This document shows positions 8,357-17,108 of a stretch of 64,000 bases of DNA, one piece after another. This DNA comes from Halioxenophilus sp033283405. GTDB taxonomy: Bacteria > Pseudomonadota > Gammaproteobacteria > Pseudomonadales > Cellvibrionaceae. The first letter of the stretch is position 1, and every line of letters begins with the position of its first letter. A program made the position numbers and the translations under genes. Under the pieces are notes generated by a model, which saw nothing but the letters and a program-made list of their open reading frames with translations, was not told the origin of the DNA and made no database searches. The DNA lies in assembly GCF_033283405.1 (NCBI RefSeq), contig NZ_JAWMQR010000002.1:62001-126000 (forward strand), written 5' to 3'.

Positions 8357-10480
8357 ATGAACCTGACAGAAACCCTCCGCCTTCTTTTACTCAACGACTC
8401 CCGCTCTGAAGTAGAGCGCTTGGTGAGCATGTTACGCAATGCCGGTGTGGCCGTTCGTACCCAGCACGCCGAAAGCCTGGAGGCACTGTCAAAACTGCTG
8501 CAGGAACAGACCTGGGATCTGCTCATTGGCCACGACGGCACCACCAACCTACCCATTCACCAAGCGTTAAAAGAGATTGCCCGCCTCAATCGGGATATCC
8601 CGGTAGTACTGGTTACCGAAGACGAAAGCTCACGGGCAGTGGTGGAGGGGATTCGCGGAGGCGCCACCGATGTTGTGCTGCTGGATGACGATCAACATCT
8701 GCTGCTGGTTATTGAACGGGAAGTCAAAAACCGCGAGCAACGGCAAACCCGGCGAGTGGCAGAACGCAAACGGCGCGAAGCGGAACAGCGGGCAATGGAG
8801 CTACTGGAAAGCTCACGGGATGCCATCGCCTACATTCAGGATGGGATGTTCGTTTTCGTTAACCAAACCTGGGGCGACATTCTCGGTTACGACGATATCG
8901 ATGACCTGGCGGTCATGCCCTTCATCGACCTCATTACTGACTCCGACCAGGAGCGTTTTAAAGAGTGTTTGAAAAAGTTTTCACAGCGGTCGCACGAGCC
9001 GGAACCGGAAACGCTGCAACTGCGCCTGTTGACCAACAGCGACCAGGAAATCAGCCTGTCGATTACCGTCAGCCTGAGCATGTTCGATAACGAACCCTGC
9101 GTACTGATTCAAAGCAGCAACGTGCCAATGGCTCGCAGTGAGACAGTCAGCGCACCGGTGGAAAGAGAGACCAAAACCGACGAGGCCAGCAGCCAGCAAA
9201 AGTTGCGGGATCAGGCCACCGGCCTGTTCAACCGCACCGCCATTTACCAGCGCCTGGAAAAGAGCCTGGACGACTGTGCCGGCAGCGGTCACACCCACGC
9301 CTTTTTACTGTTATCAATCGCCGACTTTGAGCGCAGAGTCGTTGCTACTCTGGGTTATCGCCAATCTGACCAAGCCGTTAAAGAGCTGGCCAACCGATTG
9401 TCCCAAGTACTCGCCGAGCAAGATTTCCGAGGCCGCTTCAGCGACAGCAGCCTGGGTATTCTGCTGTTGAATACCAGCGCCAGCAAAGCCCTGGAGCTGG
9501 CACAAAAGATCATCGCTTTTATTGGCGAGCAAATTATTGAGGTGAAAACCAAAACCGTTCACCTGCGCCCGCAGATTGGTATCAGCCTGATCAGTGAAAC
9601 CATCGACGACAGCGAACAGATTGTCGAACACGCCCGCATCGCCCTGGATGCCGCGCGCGAGGCAGACGCCGAAAATGAGGGCGCCTGTCATCTATTCGAG
9701 CTACCAGAGAAAGAGTCCAGCAAAGAAGCCGGCTTGCTGGAGGTGGTGCAACAGGCGCTGCAACAAGACCGCCTGCACCTGCTGTTCCAGCCAATTATTG
9801 GCCTGCGAGGTTCCGATGAAGAGCAGTATGAGGTACTGGTTCGAGTGCTCGACGAGCATGGCCAGCAGCTCTCCAACCAGGAAGTTTTCAACACCGTGGA
9901 CGACCTGCAAACCCTTGGCAAAATTGATCGCTGGGTTGTGCTGGAGGCCGCCAAGCGCTTGGCTGGCCACCGCGCCAAAGGCTATAACACCCGTTTGGTG
10001 GTCAATTTAAGCCAGGCAGCTTTCTTCGATACCAACCTGCCTTCCTGGCTGAAAGTGGCTTTGAAAGCGGCAGATTTGTCACCTGACAGCATAATCTTCC
10101 AGCTGAAAGAGAGTGATGTTGCCGATCACCTGGGCAAGGCGAAAGCGTTCGTCGACGCCCTAAAAGCCAACGGCACCCCGGTTTGCATCACCAACTTCGG
10201 CTGTGTGCTGAATCCGATGAATACCCTCAAGCACATCATGGCCGACTTCATTAAGGTCGACGGCTCCTATACGCGCGAGCTACAGGACAATACCGACGCC
10301 AGCGGGTTAACTAACCTGGTGAAAGAGCTGCACAGCCTGAAAAAAATCACCATTGTGCCGTTTGTGGAGAACGCCGCGGCGCTCTCCAAATTGTGGCAGG
10401 CGGGTGTGCACTACATTCAGGGCCACTACCTGCAGGAACCGAATTCGCAGATGAACTACGACTTCGAGTCCGACGGTTAA
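8357..10480 (+). CDS. fimX: FimX-type REC-PAS-GGDEF-EAL protein
   Basis: This 707-residue cytoplasmic protein has the domain order of FimX: a receiver-like domain (about 1-125) lacking the usual phospho-acceptor pattern, a short charged coil, a PAS domain (about 145-255), a GGDEF-like domain (about 285-445) and an EAL-like domain (about 455-700). The GGDEF signature is replaced by FSDSS at 361-365 and the EAL signature reads EVL at 492-494, the same degenerate form I recall for P. aeruginosa FimX. It is thus probably a c-di-GMP receptor that binds at the EAL domain, not a cyclase, and controls type IV pilus assembly with PilZ and PilB. Its stop codon overlaps that of the convergent serB in the shared palindrome TTAA. 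Confidence 0.85.
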   Translation: MNLTETLRLLLLNDSRSEVERLVSMLRNAGVAVRTQHAESLEALSKLLQEQTWDLLIGHDGTTNLPIHQALKEIARLNRDIPVVLVTEDESSRAVVEGIRGGATDVVLLDDDQHLLLVIEREVKNREQRQTRRVAERKRREAEQRAMELLESSRDAIAYIQDGMFVFVNQTWGDILGYDDIDDLAVMPFIDLITDSDQERFKECLKKFSQRSHEPEPETLQLRLLTNSDQEISLSITVSLSMFDNEPCVLIQSSNVPMARSETVSAPVERETKTDEASSQQKLRDQATGLFNRTAIYQRLEKSLDDCAGSGHTHAFLLLSIADFERRVVATLGYRQSDQAVKELANRLSQVLAEQDFRGRFSDSSLGILLLNTSASKALELAQKIIAFIGEQIIEVKTKTVHLRPQIGISLISETIDDSEQIVEHARIALDAAREADAENEGACHLFELPEKESSKEAGLLEVVQQALQQDRLHLLFQPIIGLRGSDEEQYEVLVRVLDEHGQQLSNQEVFNTVDDLQTLGKIDRWVVLEAAKRLAGHRAKGYNTRLVVNLSQAAFFDTNLPSWLKVALKAADLSPDSIIFQLKESDVADHLGKAKAFVDALKANGTPVCITNFGCVLNPMNTLKHIMADFIKVDGSYTRELQDNTDASGLTNLVKELHSLKKITIVPFVENAAALSKLWQAGVHYIQGHYLQEPNSQMNYDFESDG

Positions 10481-11679
10481 TCCCGATAACCAATGAGATA
10501 GAGCAGCGCATCCAGCCCCATTTTTGAAATGGCGTGGCGCGCCTTGGCCCGAACCACCGGCTTGGCCCGAAAGGCGATGCCCAACCCGGCAATCGACAGC
10601 ATGGGAATATCGTTGGCACCATCACCAACCGCGATAACCTGCTGCAGTGTCAGCCCCTCCCGACTCGCCAACTCCCGCAACAGCTCCGCTTTACGTTCCC
10701 CATTAATAATTTCCCCCTGCACCTCACCAGTCACCTTGCCTTCCGCCACGGCCAGTTCGTTGGCGTAGACATAATCGATGCCGAGTTTTTGTTGCAGATG
10801 GCGGGCAAAATAGGTGAACCCCCCAGAGAGGATGGCCGTTTTGTAGCCCATGGTTTTTAAGGTGGCGATCAATCGTTCGGCCCCTTCGGTAATGGGTAGC
10901 GCCTCGGCGATGGCCGCCAGCACCGACTCGTCCAGGCCGCGCAGAGTCGCCAGGCGGGAAGAGAAGCTCTCGTTGAAGTCCAGCTCGCCGCGCATGGCCC
11001 GCTCGGTAACGGCGGCTACCTGCTCGCCGACACCGGCGGCCTTGGCCAACTCGTCGATCACCTCTACCTCAATCAGGGTGGAGTCCATATCGAAGCAGAC
11101 CAGGCGCCGGGTTTTGCGATAGATATCATCCGCCTGCACGGCAATATCGACATCCAAACGGCCAGACAACTCAAGCAGGTCAGTATGCAGCTTGGCCATA
11201 TCGGCAGGCTCACCCACCGTGGCAATCTCCAGACACTCCCGACCATCACCCTGCTGCTCGGATTGCAGTGAAACCCGACCGCTCAACCGCTCCACCCGCT
11301 CAATGGTGAGGCCGTGTTCCGCGGTTACCTCGGCCACCGCACCGATATGTTCAGCGTGAATTTTACGGGCCAGCAGGGTCACCATATGGCGCGCCTCACT
11401 GTGCTCAGCCACCCACTGCTCGTAGGCTTCCAGGGTAATATCCTGGAAGCGGACTCTGAGCTCCAGGCCGTGGGCGGCAAACAGGATATCTTTGTGCAAG
11501 GCGCTGACCGCAGCCGCCGCCGGCACCTCAACCAAGATGCCTAAATTAACCTGCCGGTGAGTAACCGAAAGATCCATATCGAGCACATTGACGGAATGCT
11601 CGGCCAGAATTGCGGCCAATATCGGCACCAGGCTCGGCTGGTTGGGACCGGAAAAAGTTAACAACGATAATTCACGCAC
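10477..11679 (-). CDS. serB: phosphoserine phosphatase SerB (long form with ACT domains)
   Basis: SerB removes phosphate from L-phosphoserine, the last step of serine synthesis. The 400-residue protein has an N-terminal regulatory part of about 180 residues resembling tandem ACT domains (ELSLLTFSGPNQPSL...) and a C-terminal HAD phosphatase domain. The nucleophile motif is FDMDSTLIEVEVIDELA, followed by the ILSGGF and VGDGANDIPML motifs. This long form is typical of Pseudomonas-like genomes; the E. coli enzyme is shorter. The neighbouring ytjB-like gene is divergent, as in E. coli and Pseudomonas. Confidence 0.95.
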   Translation of the reverse strand: MRELSLLTFSGPNQPSLVPILAAILAEHSVNVLDMDLSVTHRQVNLGILVEVPAAAAVSALHKDILFAAHGLELRVRFQDITLEAYEQWVAEHSEARHMVTLLARKIHAEHIGAVAEVTAEHGLTIERVERLSGRVSLQSEQQGDGRECLEIATVGEPADMAKLHTDLLELSGRLDVDIAVQADDIYRKTRRLVCFDMDSTLIEVEVIDELAKAAGVGEQVAAVTERAMRGELDFNESFSSRLATLRGLDESVLAAIAEALPITEGAERLIATLKTMGYKTAILSGGFTYFARHLQQKLGIDYVYANELAVAEGKVTGEVQGEIINGERKAELLRELASREGLTLQQVIAVGDGANDIPMLSIAGLGIAFRAKPVVRAKARHAISKMGLDALLYLIGYRD

Positions 11680-11749
11680 TCGTTTTACCCTGCAACAGCA
11701 ATTAAATAGAGAGACTCTTCAGTAGAGTTAAACCGGCATTATAACTTCC

Positions 11750-11775
11750 TATGCCATTTCCTCTACAATGGCATA
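11750..11775. promoter_or_regulatory. perfect inverted repeat between serB and the ytjB-like gene
   Basis: TATGCCAT and ATGGCATA form a perfect 8-bp inverted repeat with a 10-base spacer, in the 148-base divergent promoter region. The spacing suits a dimeric repressor or activator. No regulator gene is adjacent, so the binding protein is unknown. Confidence 0.4.
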
Positions 11776-11827
11776 CCCTCATTAAGGGATGCCGTTGTAA
11801 TTAGGGAAATAACTAAAAGACCATTCT

Positions 11828-12991
11828 ATGCCTACCGCCATTGCCAAACTCCGCCAGCTGATTCTAGAAACCACCCGTCAGATCCCCCAACCCGCACTGT
11901 TGCTGGGCCTCTCCGGCTTGTTGTGTGGCTTGGGGTTGTGCCTGTTGATTCTGCAGTCCAGCCAGGATGCGGCTATTGCCAGGCTTGCCGATGAACACGC
12001 CCGTGATATTGCCAAGCTGGGCGCAGAGGAGTCCGGCCAGGCGCTGTTTAATAACGATCTGCTCAGCCTGCAGGTGTTGCTATCGAGCCTGGTGGAGCTG
12101 GAGCAGGTGGACGGCCTAACCGTGCACGATGTCGACAACCGGATTCTGGCCCAGGCCGGTACCATTCTCGACCCAAGCGAGGCGATTCTGCAGAGCGCGG
12201 CAATTGCGCAAAATGAGAGTGTGGCCGGTTACTTCACCGTCATTAGCGCCAAGCCCGACACCACCGCCACCCGCAACCTCTGGTTTGCCCTGTTTGCCCT
12301 GGCGATGGCGATAGTGGCCGCGGTAATGGCCTGGCGACAGCTGCCCCGGCTGCCACGCCAAGTGGTGTCTGGTGACGACGAGAACTTTGAAGAGGAGGCC
12401 TACGACGACGATGACGACCTCTACCCGACGGCGGAAATCCGGCACTCATCGGTGTGCGAGGAGGCTGTGGGTTTAACGCTGCAACCAGAGCGTTTGGCCG
12501 CCGCCAGCAAACAGATGGGCGCCGATGCCCTGACCGAGGCTCTGGCACTGGTCGCCCAGCAGTTTAACGCGGTGGCGACGCTATACGGTGCCAAACTGTT
12601 GCACTCCGGCCAATCCCTACCCGTGCTGCTGTTTGACTCCGACAGCGCCAAACAGAACACCTTCAACGCCCTCTGCAGTGCCCAACTGCTGCTGGCCCTC
12701 AGTTATCGTGCCGCCAACCCACTGGGCTTCCAGGCCCGGGTGCAGGCCTGCGACCTGGAGCGGCCAACTCTGGATGTGGAGCGTCTGGTTAACCAATCAC
12801 AGGCGGTTGGGGGTCAATTCCTCGCCGTCGCCGCGCCCCTAGCCGAGTTGGTGGCAGACCGTATCAGTTTTCGTCCGGAGCAAGGGTTTTGGCGTGAGGT
12901 AGAGGCCTTTGACGAGGCCTATCAACTACTGCTCGACAACCAACTACAGCAGTTGGAGCGGGCCATCACCGGCACCGCCAAAACCTCCTGA
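11828..12991 (+). CDS. AhpA/YtjB-family membrane protein
   Basis: This 387-residue inner-membrane protein has one membrane segment near residues 22-42, a periplasmic portion of about 100 residues, and a second segment near 150-168. A strongly acidic linker with a run of Asp/Glu residues (about 180-200) follows, then a cytoplasmic C-terminal domain of ~180 residues. The layout and its position divergent from serB match the SMP/YtjB (AhpA-like) family, whose function is poorly known; the E. coli protein is much shorter (about 214 residues). I see no catalytic motif. A HAMP-like or sensory membrane module is possible, but no kinase domain is present. Confidence 0.6.
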   Translation: MPTAIAKLRQLILETTRQIPQPALLLGLSGLLCGLGLCLLILQSSQDAAIARLADEHARDIAKLGAEESGQALFNNDLLSLQVLLSSLVELEQVDGLTVHDVDNRILAQAGTILDPSEAILQSAAIAQNESVAGYFTVISAKPDTTATRNLWFALFALAMAIVAAVMAWRQLPRLPRQVVSGDDENFEEEAYDDDDDLYPTAEIRHSSVCEEAVGLTLQPERLAAASKQMGADALTEALALVAQQFNAVATLYGAKLLHSGQSLPVLLFDSDSAKQNTFNALCSAQLLLALSYRAANPLGFQARVQACDLERPTLDVERLVNQSQAVGGQFLAVAAPLAELVADRISFRPEQGFWREVEAFDEAYQLLLDNQLQQLERAITGTAKTS

Positions 12992-13178
12992 CCGCTACTG
13001 CCTACGGCTGGCAGCCGGCGCAGAGTTAATAAGCTAAACAGAACCACAAACCAATATTGGCAGGAACCCGCAGGCGTGTGCCGGCCGCCGTTTTCGGTCA
13101 CAATTCTGTCATCGCCAATTCATCCAATTGTCACCCGATCAAAATATTCTCGGCCAATTAAACCCTGCCGAGACGACC

Positions 13179-14876
13179 ATGATCGATACCCCTCGCTCTA
13201 TGACAGGAAAATTTCCTGCCTTCGACTTTCCGGGCGCTATTTTTCGCAAGCCCACGCAAAAATTTCTTCGCAAAATCACCCACGAAAGTGAGCTGGCCGA
13301 CATACTGACCACCCGCGCCGGGCTCGGCTCCCTCGATTTTATCGATCAGATTTTTGAGCAGCTCAATTTCACCTACCAGGTATCGGCTCGTGACCGGCAG
13401 AACATTCCCGACGAAGGCCGTGTGTTGGTCTATGCCAACCAGCCCCTGGCATCACTGCACGCGCTGGCACTGGTGCGACTGGTGGCCGAGGTTCGCAAAG
13501 ATATCCGGCTGGTGATCGACGAACAGGAGAGTGAATTCGGCGCCCTTGGCTCACTGATTATTCAAAGCGGCCCGAACGCTGAAGAGGCGATTCAACAGGC
13601 CCTGGCGGCGGAGCAGGCAGTGATTCTCTTCCCAACCGGCAACTTCGCCAAAGTACGGCCACAAAACCGCAGTTGGCGGTCCGACCTGCTGCACTACTGC
13701 CGAGCCACCAAAACACCCCTGCTGCCGGTACTGGTGCAGGTGCAAAAAAGCTGGCGCACGCTCTCCTCCGGACTGGTGCCCACCAGCTTGAAAAATCTGT
13801 TGGCCCAGGCCAAACAGCCACTGGCCAGCATGGTGAAAATCAACGTCGGCGAGCTGATTGCCCCGGGCGCGCTACAGAGCGGCCAACTCAACGACCGGGC
13901 ACTGTTGCAGCGTTTGAAAAAACATATTCACAAGCTGCGCAAAAACCACAAATCCCCCTTTGAAACCCTCAAAACCATCGCCCACCCGGAGGACCGCTGT
14001 GAGTTGCGCAAAGATCTGAAACAGGCTGACTTACTGGGCGAGACGCGCGATAACCAAGGGATTTATCTGGTGGAATACCAGTGCGACACCTTAATGCGGG
14101 AGATAGGCCGGCTGCGGGAGTTCACCTTTCGCAAGGTGGGTGAGGGCACTGGTTCAAAACGCGATCTGGACAACTACGACCGCCATTACCAGCACCTGGT
14201 GTTGTGGAATCACGAGCAATTGGAGGTGGCCGGCGCCTATCGCCTTGGGCATGTGGCCTCTATTCTGCAAGACCAGGGCATTGATGGGCTCTACACCAGT
14301 TCGCTGTTCAACTTTACCGATCACTTCCTACCCCTGCTGCCACAGGCGGTGGAGCTGGGGCGCAGTTTTGTGAATCCGAAATTCTGGGGCAAGAACAGCC
14401 TCGACTACCTATGGCAGGGTATCGGTGCCTATTTCCGGCACCACCCCGATGTGCGCTATGTGTTTGGCCCAGTCACCATCAGCGCCGACTACCCCAAACA
14501 TCTGACCGAAGAGATGGTCTTCTTCTACGAGCACTTCTACAGCCATGGGGCTCCGCTGGCCGAAGGCCGGCTCCCCTTCACCCTGCCCCATCACCGGCAA
14601 CAGGCGTTACAGGTAAAGTACGGCCAGCACGACAAAGAGAGCGGTTTTAAACTGTTGCAGGCGGAGTTCGCCGAACTGGGTTATAAAGTGCCGGTACTGT
14701 TTAAACAGTACGCGGCACTTTATGAAGAGGGAGGCTTTCAACTGCTCGGTTTTAATATCGACCCAGATTTCGCCAACTGTATCGATGGTTTGTTCATTGC
14801 CGACCTCAACCAACTCAAGGCCAACAAACGCAAACGCTACCTGGGTGATGAAGCGACCGTAAACGCAGCGGGTTAA
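13179..14876 (+). CDS. OlsF-like two-domain acyltransferase (ornithine lipid synthesis)
   Basis: The 565-residue protein combines a lysophospholipid-acyltransferase-like domain (about 40-265) with an OlsB-type GNAT N-acyltransferase domain (about 285-500, EIGRLREFTFRKVGEG). This is the arrangement of bifunctional OlsF, which makes the phosphorus-free membrane lipid ornithine lipid. In the first domain the segment that should read roughly NHPxGxLDxLAL is NQPLASLHALAL at 87-98: the catalytic His is Gln88 and the Asp is His94. The O-acyltransferase half may therefore be inactive, leaving the N-acyltransferase (lyso-ornithine lipid) activity. I chose the ATG at this position over a TTG 51 bases upstream, because nothing conserved precedes it. 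It converges on the cytochrome b561-YceI gene. Confidence 0.7.
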   Translation: MIDTPRSMTGKFPAFDFPGAIFRKPTQKFLRKITHESELADILTTRAGLGSLDFIDQIFEQLNFTYQVSARDRQNIPDEGRVLVYANQPLASLHALALVRLVAEVRKDIRLVIDEQESEFGALGSLIIQSGPNAEEAIQQALAAEQAVILFPTGNFAKVRPQNRSWRSDLLHYCRATKTPLLPVLVQVQKSWRTLSSGLVPTSLKNLLAQAKQPLASMVKINVGELIAPGALQSGQLNDRALLQRLKKHIHKLRKNHKSPFETLKTIAHPEDRCELRKDLKQADLLGETRDNQGIYLVEYQCDTLMREIGRLREFTFRKVGEGTGSKRDLDNYDRHYQHLVLWNHEQLEVAGAYRLGHVASILQDQGIDGLYTSSLFNFTDHFLPLLPQAVELGRSFVNPKFWGKNSLDYLWQGIGAYFRHHPDVRYVFGPVTISADYPKHLTEEMVFFYEHFYSHGAPLAEGRLPFTLPHHRQQALQVKYGQHDKESGFKLLQAEFAELGYKVPVLFKQYAALYEEGGFQLLGFNIDPDFANCIDGLFIADLNQLKANKRKRYLGDEATVNAAG

Positions 14877-14881
14877 TAGCC

Positions 14882-16060
14882 TTACTGCGCCGGCGTTAGC
14901 AACAGATTCACCTGCAGCTGCACCTCGAAAGCGATAGTCGGATCATCCGCCCACATGCCGGTGCCAATACCAAACAGGCGCCGGTCAATCACCGCATCAC
15001 CCACAAAACTGGCCTTGCCATCCGCCTGTGACTGCCACACGAAATTAACAGCCAGTGGTTGCGTTACACCTTTTAAGGTGAGCCGCCCCTGGGCAACAAA
15101 GCCATCGTTCTGGGCTTTAATGTCGTTACTGTAATAGTGGGCCGTGGCAAACTGCTCGGTGGCGAACCATTCATCATCCTGCAGAGACGCATCCCACTCT
15201 TCGTTGTAGGTAGTGATGCTGCTGGCGGTGACAGTTACATCCAACACCCCGGCTTCGGGTTCGGCCGGATCAAAACGAATGGTCGGGTTGAACTGGGCAA
15301 AACTGCCATCAAAAGCTTCGCCAGAATAGGCACTCTGGAATTTGAGGCTGCTGTCTGGCAGAACCATCAGCCAATTACCCACCGTGGCGGTTGTTGTCGG
15401 TTCGGCAGCAGGTTGGACAGCGATCGGCTCTTCGGCGGGCACGTCACCGACCATAGACTTTTTAACGGTGAAGGCGATCAGGGCAATGAGCACCAGCGCC
15501 AACACCCCCACCGGCCAGGCTTTACCACACGGCAGCATGCGCGGCAAAAGCACCAGCTTGTGGGCGAACTTGTGATGCACCAACATCAGTACGTGGCCAA
15601 CAATCACCACCGCCAACACCCAGAACAGAGTAACGTGAACCCCTTCAAACAGCTCTTTCGACTCTTTGGAAAGCCCTGGAATAGCAGGTATTGGGAACTG
15701 ATTAAAGTAGGGTAATGGGTAGCCGGCAGCGGAATTGAGTAACCAACCGGTGAGCGGCACCAACACCATCAACAGATAAATAACTCCGTGGCCCAGGTGT
15801 GCCATCTGCTCCTGCTTAGGTGGTAACGATAACGCCGGCGGCTTATTGAACAGCCGCCACAAAAAGCGCAACACCACCAATAACAGCACGGTAATGCCCA
15901 CCGATTTGTGCAACACAAACAGGTAAATTTTTTCCGGTGAGCGCGGCATCTCCTCGGCAATCATCCCCAAGGCAATTGCCCAGAAAATCAACAGCGCCAT
16001 CAGCCAATGGAAGCCTTGTGCGACCGCCCCGTAATTTTCTTGATCGTTCTTTAATTTCAT
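14882..16060 (-). CDS. cytochrome b561-YceI fusion protein
   Basis: The N-terminal ~185 residues are a four-helix cytochrome b561 (CybB-like) with candidate haem ligands in AQGFHWLMAL, VLHKSVG, HLGHGVIYL and VGHVLMLVHHKF. After a further membrane helix (VGVLALVLIALIAFTV) the last ~170 residues are a periplasmic YceI domain, a lipocalin-like barrel that binds polyprenoids or quinone-like lipids. The fusion suggests electron transfer between a membrane b-type cytochrome and an isoprenoid carried by YceI. The chosen ATG is preceded by GGGG at good spacing; further Met codons lie a few residues upstream. A stand-alone YceI gene sits 180 bases upstream on the same strand. Confidence 0.85.
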   Translation of the reverse strand: MKLKNDQENYGAVAQGFHWLMALLIFWAIALGMIAEEMPRSPEKIYLFVLHKSVGITVLLLVVLRFLWRLFNKPPALSLPPKQEQMAHLGHGVIYLLMVLVPLTGWLLNSAAGYPLPYFNQFPIPAIPGLSKESKELFEGVHVTLFWVLAVVIVGHVLMLVHHKFAHKLVLLPRMLPCGKAWPVGVLALVLIALIAFTVKKSMVGDVPAEEPIAVQPAAEPTTTATVGNWLMVLPDSSLKFQSAYSGEAFDGSFAQFNPTIRFDPAEPEAGVLDVTVTASSITTYNEEWDASLQDDEWFATEQFATAHYYSNDIKAQNDGFVAQGRLTLKGVTQPLAVNFVWQSQADGKASFVGDAVIDRRLFGIGTGMWADDPTIAFEVQLQVNLLLTPAQ

Positions 16061-16195
16061 CCCATACCCCTGCATTGCTACGCACACAGAGCACGTAACA
16101 TCTTCAATAAATTTGAACCCAGCTATTATGGTGAATTCGCACCCATGCCACTAGAAAAACAGGTCAATAATTTTATCTCTCGATAAGTTGCAGGC

Positions 16196-16221
16196 AAAAA
16201 AAAGCCGCCCCGGGGGGCGGC
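16196..16221 (-). terminator. rho-independent terminator after the stand-alone yceI gene
   Basis: On the minus strand GCCGCCCC-CC-GGGGCGGC forms a perfect 8-bp GC stem followed directly by eight T residues, about 20 bases after the yceI stop codon. It would separate yceI from the downstream cytochrome b561-YceI fusion gene, so the two are probably separate transcripts. Confidence 0.9.
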
Positions 16222-16240
16222 AGACGCTGCTTACAAACTA

Positions 16241-16801
16241 TTAATTCTGGGAACCTTCCACCTCAATGTGAATGCTTACTTCTGCACCCACGCCCGGTAC
16301 ACCGTATTTAATACCATAATCAGTACGGTCGATGGTGGTGGTGGCGCTAAAGCCGGCGCGCTCGGCGCCAAAGGCTTTACCGGCTTTGTTGAAAGTCACT
16401 GCCAATACGACGGGTTTGGTAATGCCTTTGATGGTCAGGTCACCGGCGACATCCATGGTTTTAGGACCGGTTTGAGTAACGCCGGTACTTTTAAAGGTCA
16501 TGGTTGGGAATTTTTCAACATCGAAAAAATCGGGGCTGCTCACATGGCCGATCCATTTTTCGTGGTTGCTTAAGTCGATACTGGCGGTTTTGATCGTTAC
16601 TTCCGCAGAGCCTTTGCTGAAATCGGCTTCGTCAAAGTTGAACTTACCGTCAAAATCGATGAACTGACCAGTTGAATGGCTAAAGCCAAGATGGCTGACA
16701 GTGAAAAAGATTTGGGTGTGAGCGGTATCAAGCTGATATTCAGCAGCATTGGCCGACAACGCCGCCAGAAAAAACAGTGCTCCGACAAGGGTTCTTTTCA
16801 C
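16241..16801 (-). CDS. periplasmic YceI-family protein
   Basis: A 186-residue secreted protein of the YceI family, with a clear signal peptide (KRTLVGALFFLAALSANA, cut before AEYQLD). The mature part begins with the typical YxLDxxHTxIxFxVxHLGFS pattern and ends with the family's conserved strands (TTIDRTDYGIKYG). YceI proteins are small lipid-binding barrels that carry isoprenoid chains; the physiological role is unsettled. A good AGGAG site precedes the ATG. A strong terminator follows. Confidence 0.92.
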   Translation of the reverse strand: MKRTLVGALFFLAALSANAAEYQLDTAHTQIFFTVSHLGFSHSTGQFIDFDGKFNFDEADFSKGSAEVTIKTASIDLSNHEKWIGHVSSPDFFDVEKFPTMTFKSTGVTQTGPKTMDVAGDLTIKGITKPVVLAVTFNKAGKAFGAERAGFSATTTIDRTDYGIKYGVPGVGAEVSIHIEVEGSQN

Positions 16802-17108
16802 TCTATAGCTCCTATTGCATAAATTGGTGTACTGCTGTTGATTAGCAGATTATCGGGATTACGGGATTGAACAGGGACTTGCCACCTTCACCAGAGAAGT
16901 GGGCACCGGGAGCGGGATTACCAATAAGCTACTACAGGAGGGTAATCAAGCTTCTGGCGGGTAGAAGCCACGGTACTACAGCGTGTGCAACAGCGTGGCT
17001 CCCCCGGGCACCAGCCCTTTCAAACTATGCTGCAAAGACTACAAAAGCGACTCGAGAAAGCATATTCAAATTTTTAGAACAAGCCTGTGAAATCGGTCTC
17101 CCTACGGG
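16802..17108. other. 307-base gap, no gene seen
   Basis: This lies between the yceI start and the fpr stop, both on the minus strand. An open plus-strand frame begins here but runs into fpr antisense and resembles no protein, so I do not call it. An imperfect long-loop hairpin (AGCCACG ... CGTGGCT around 16976-17005) may mark the fpr transcript end; there is no T-run. Confidence 0.3.
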
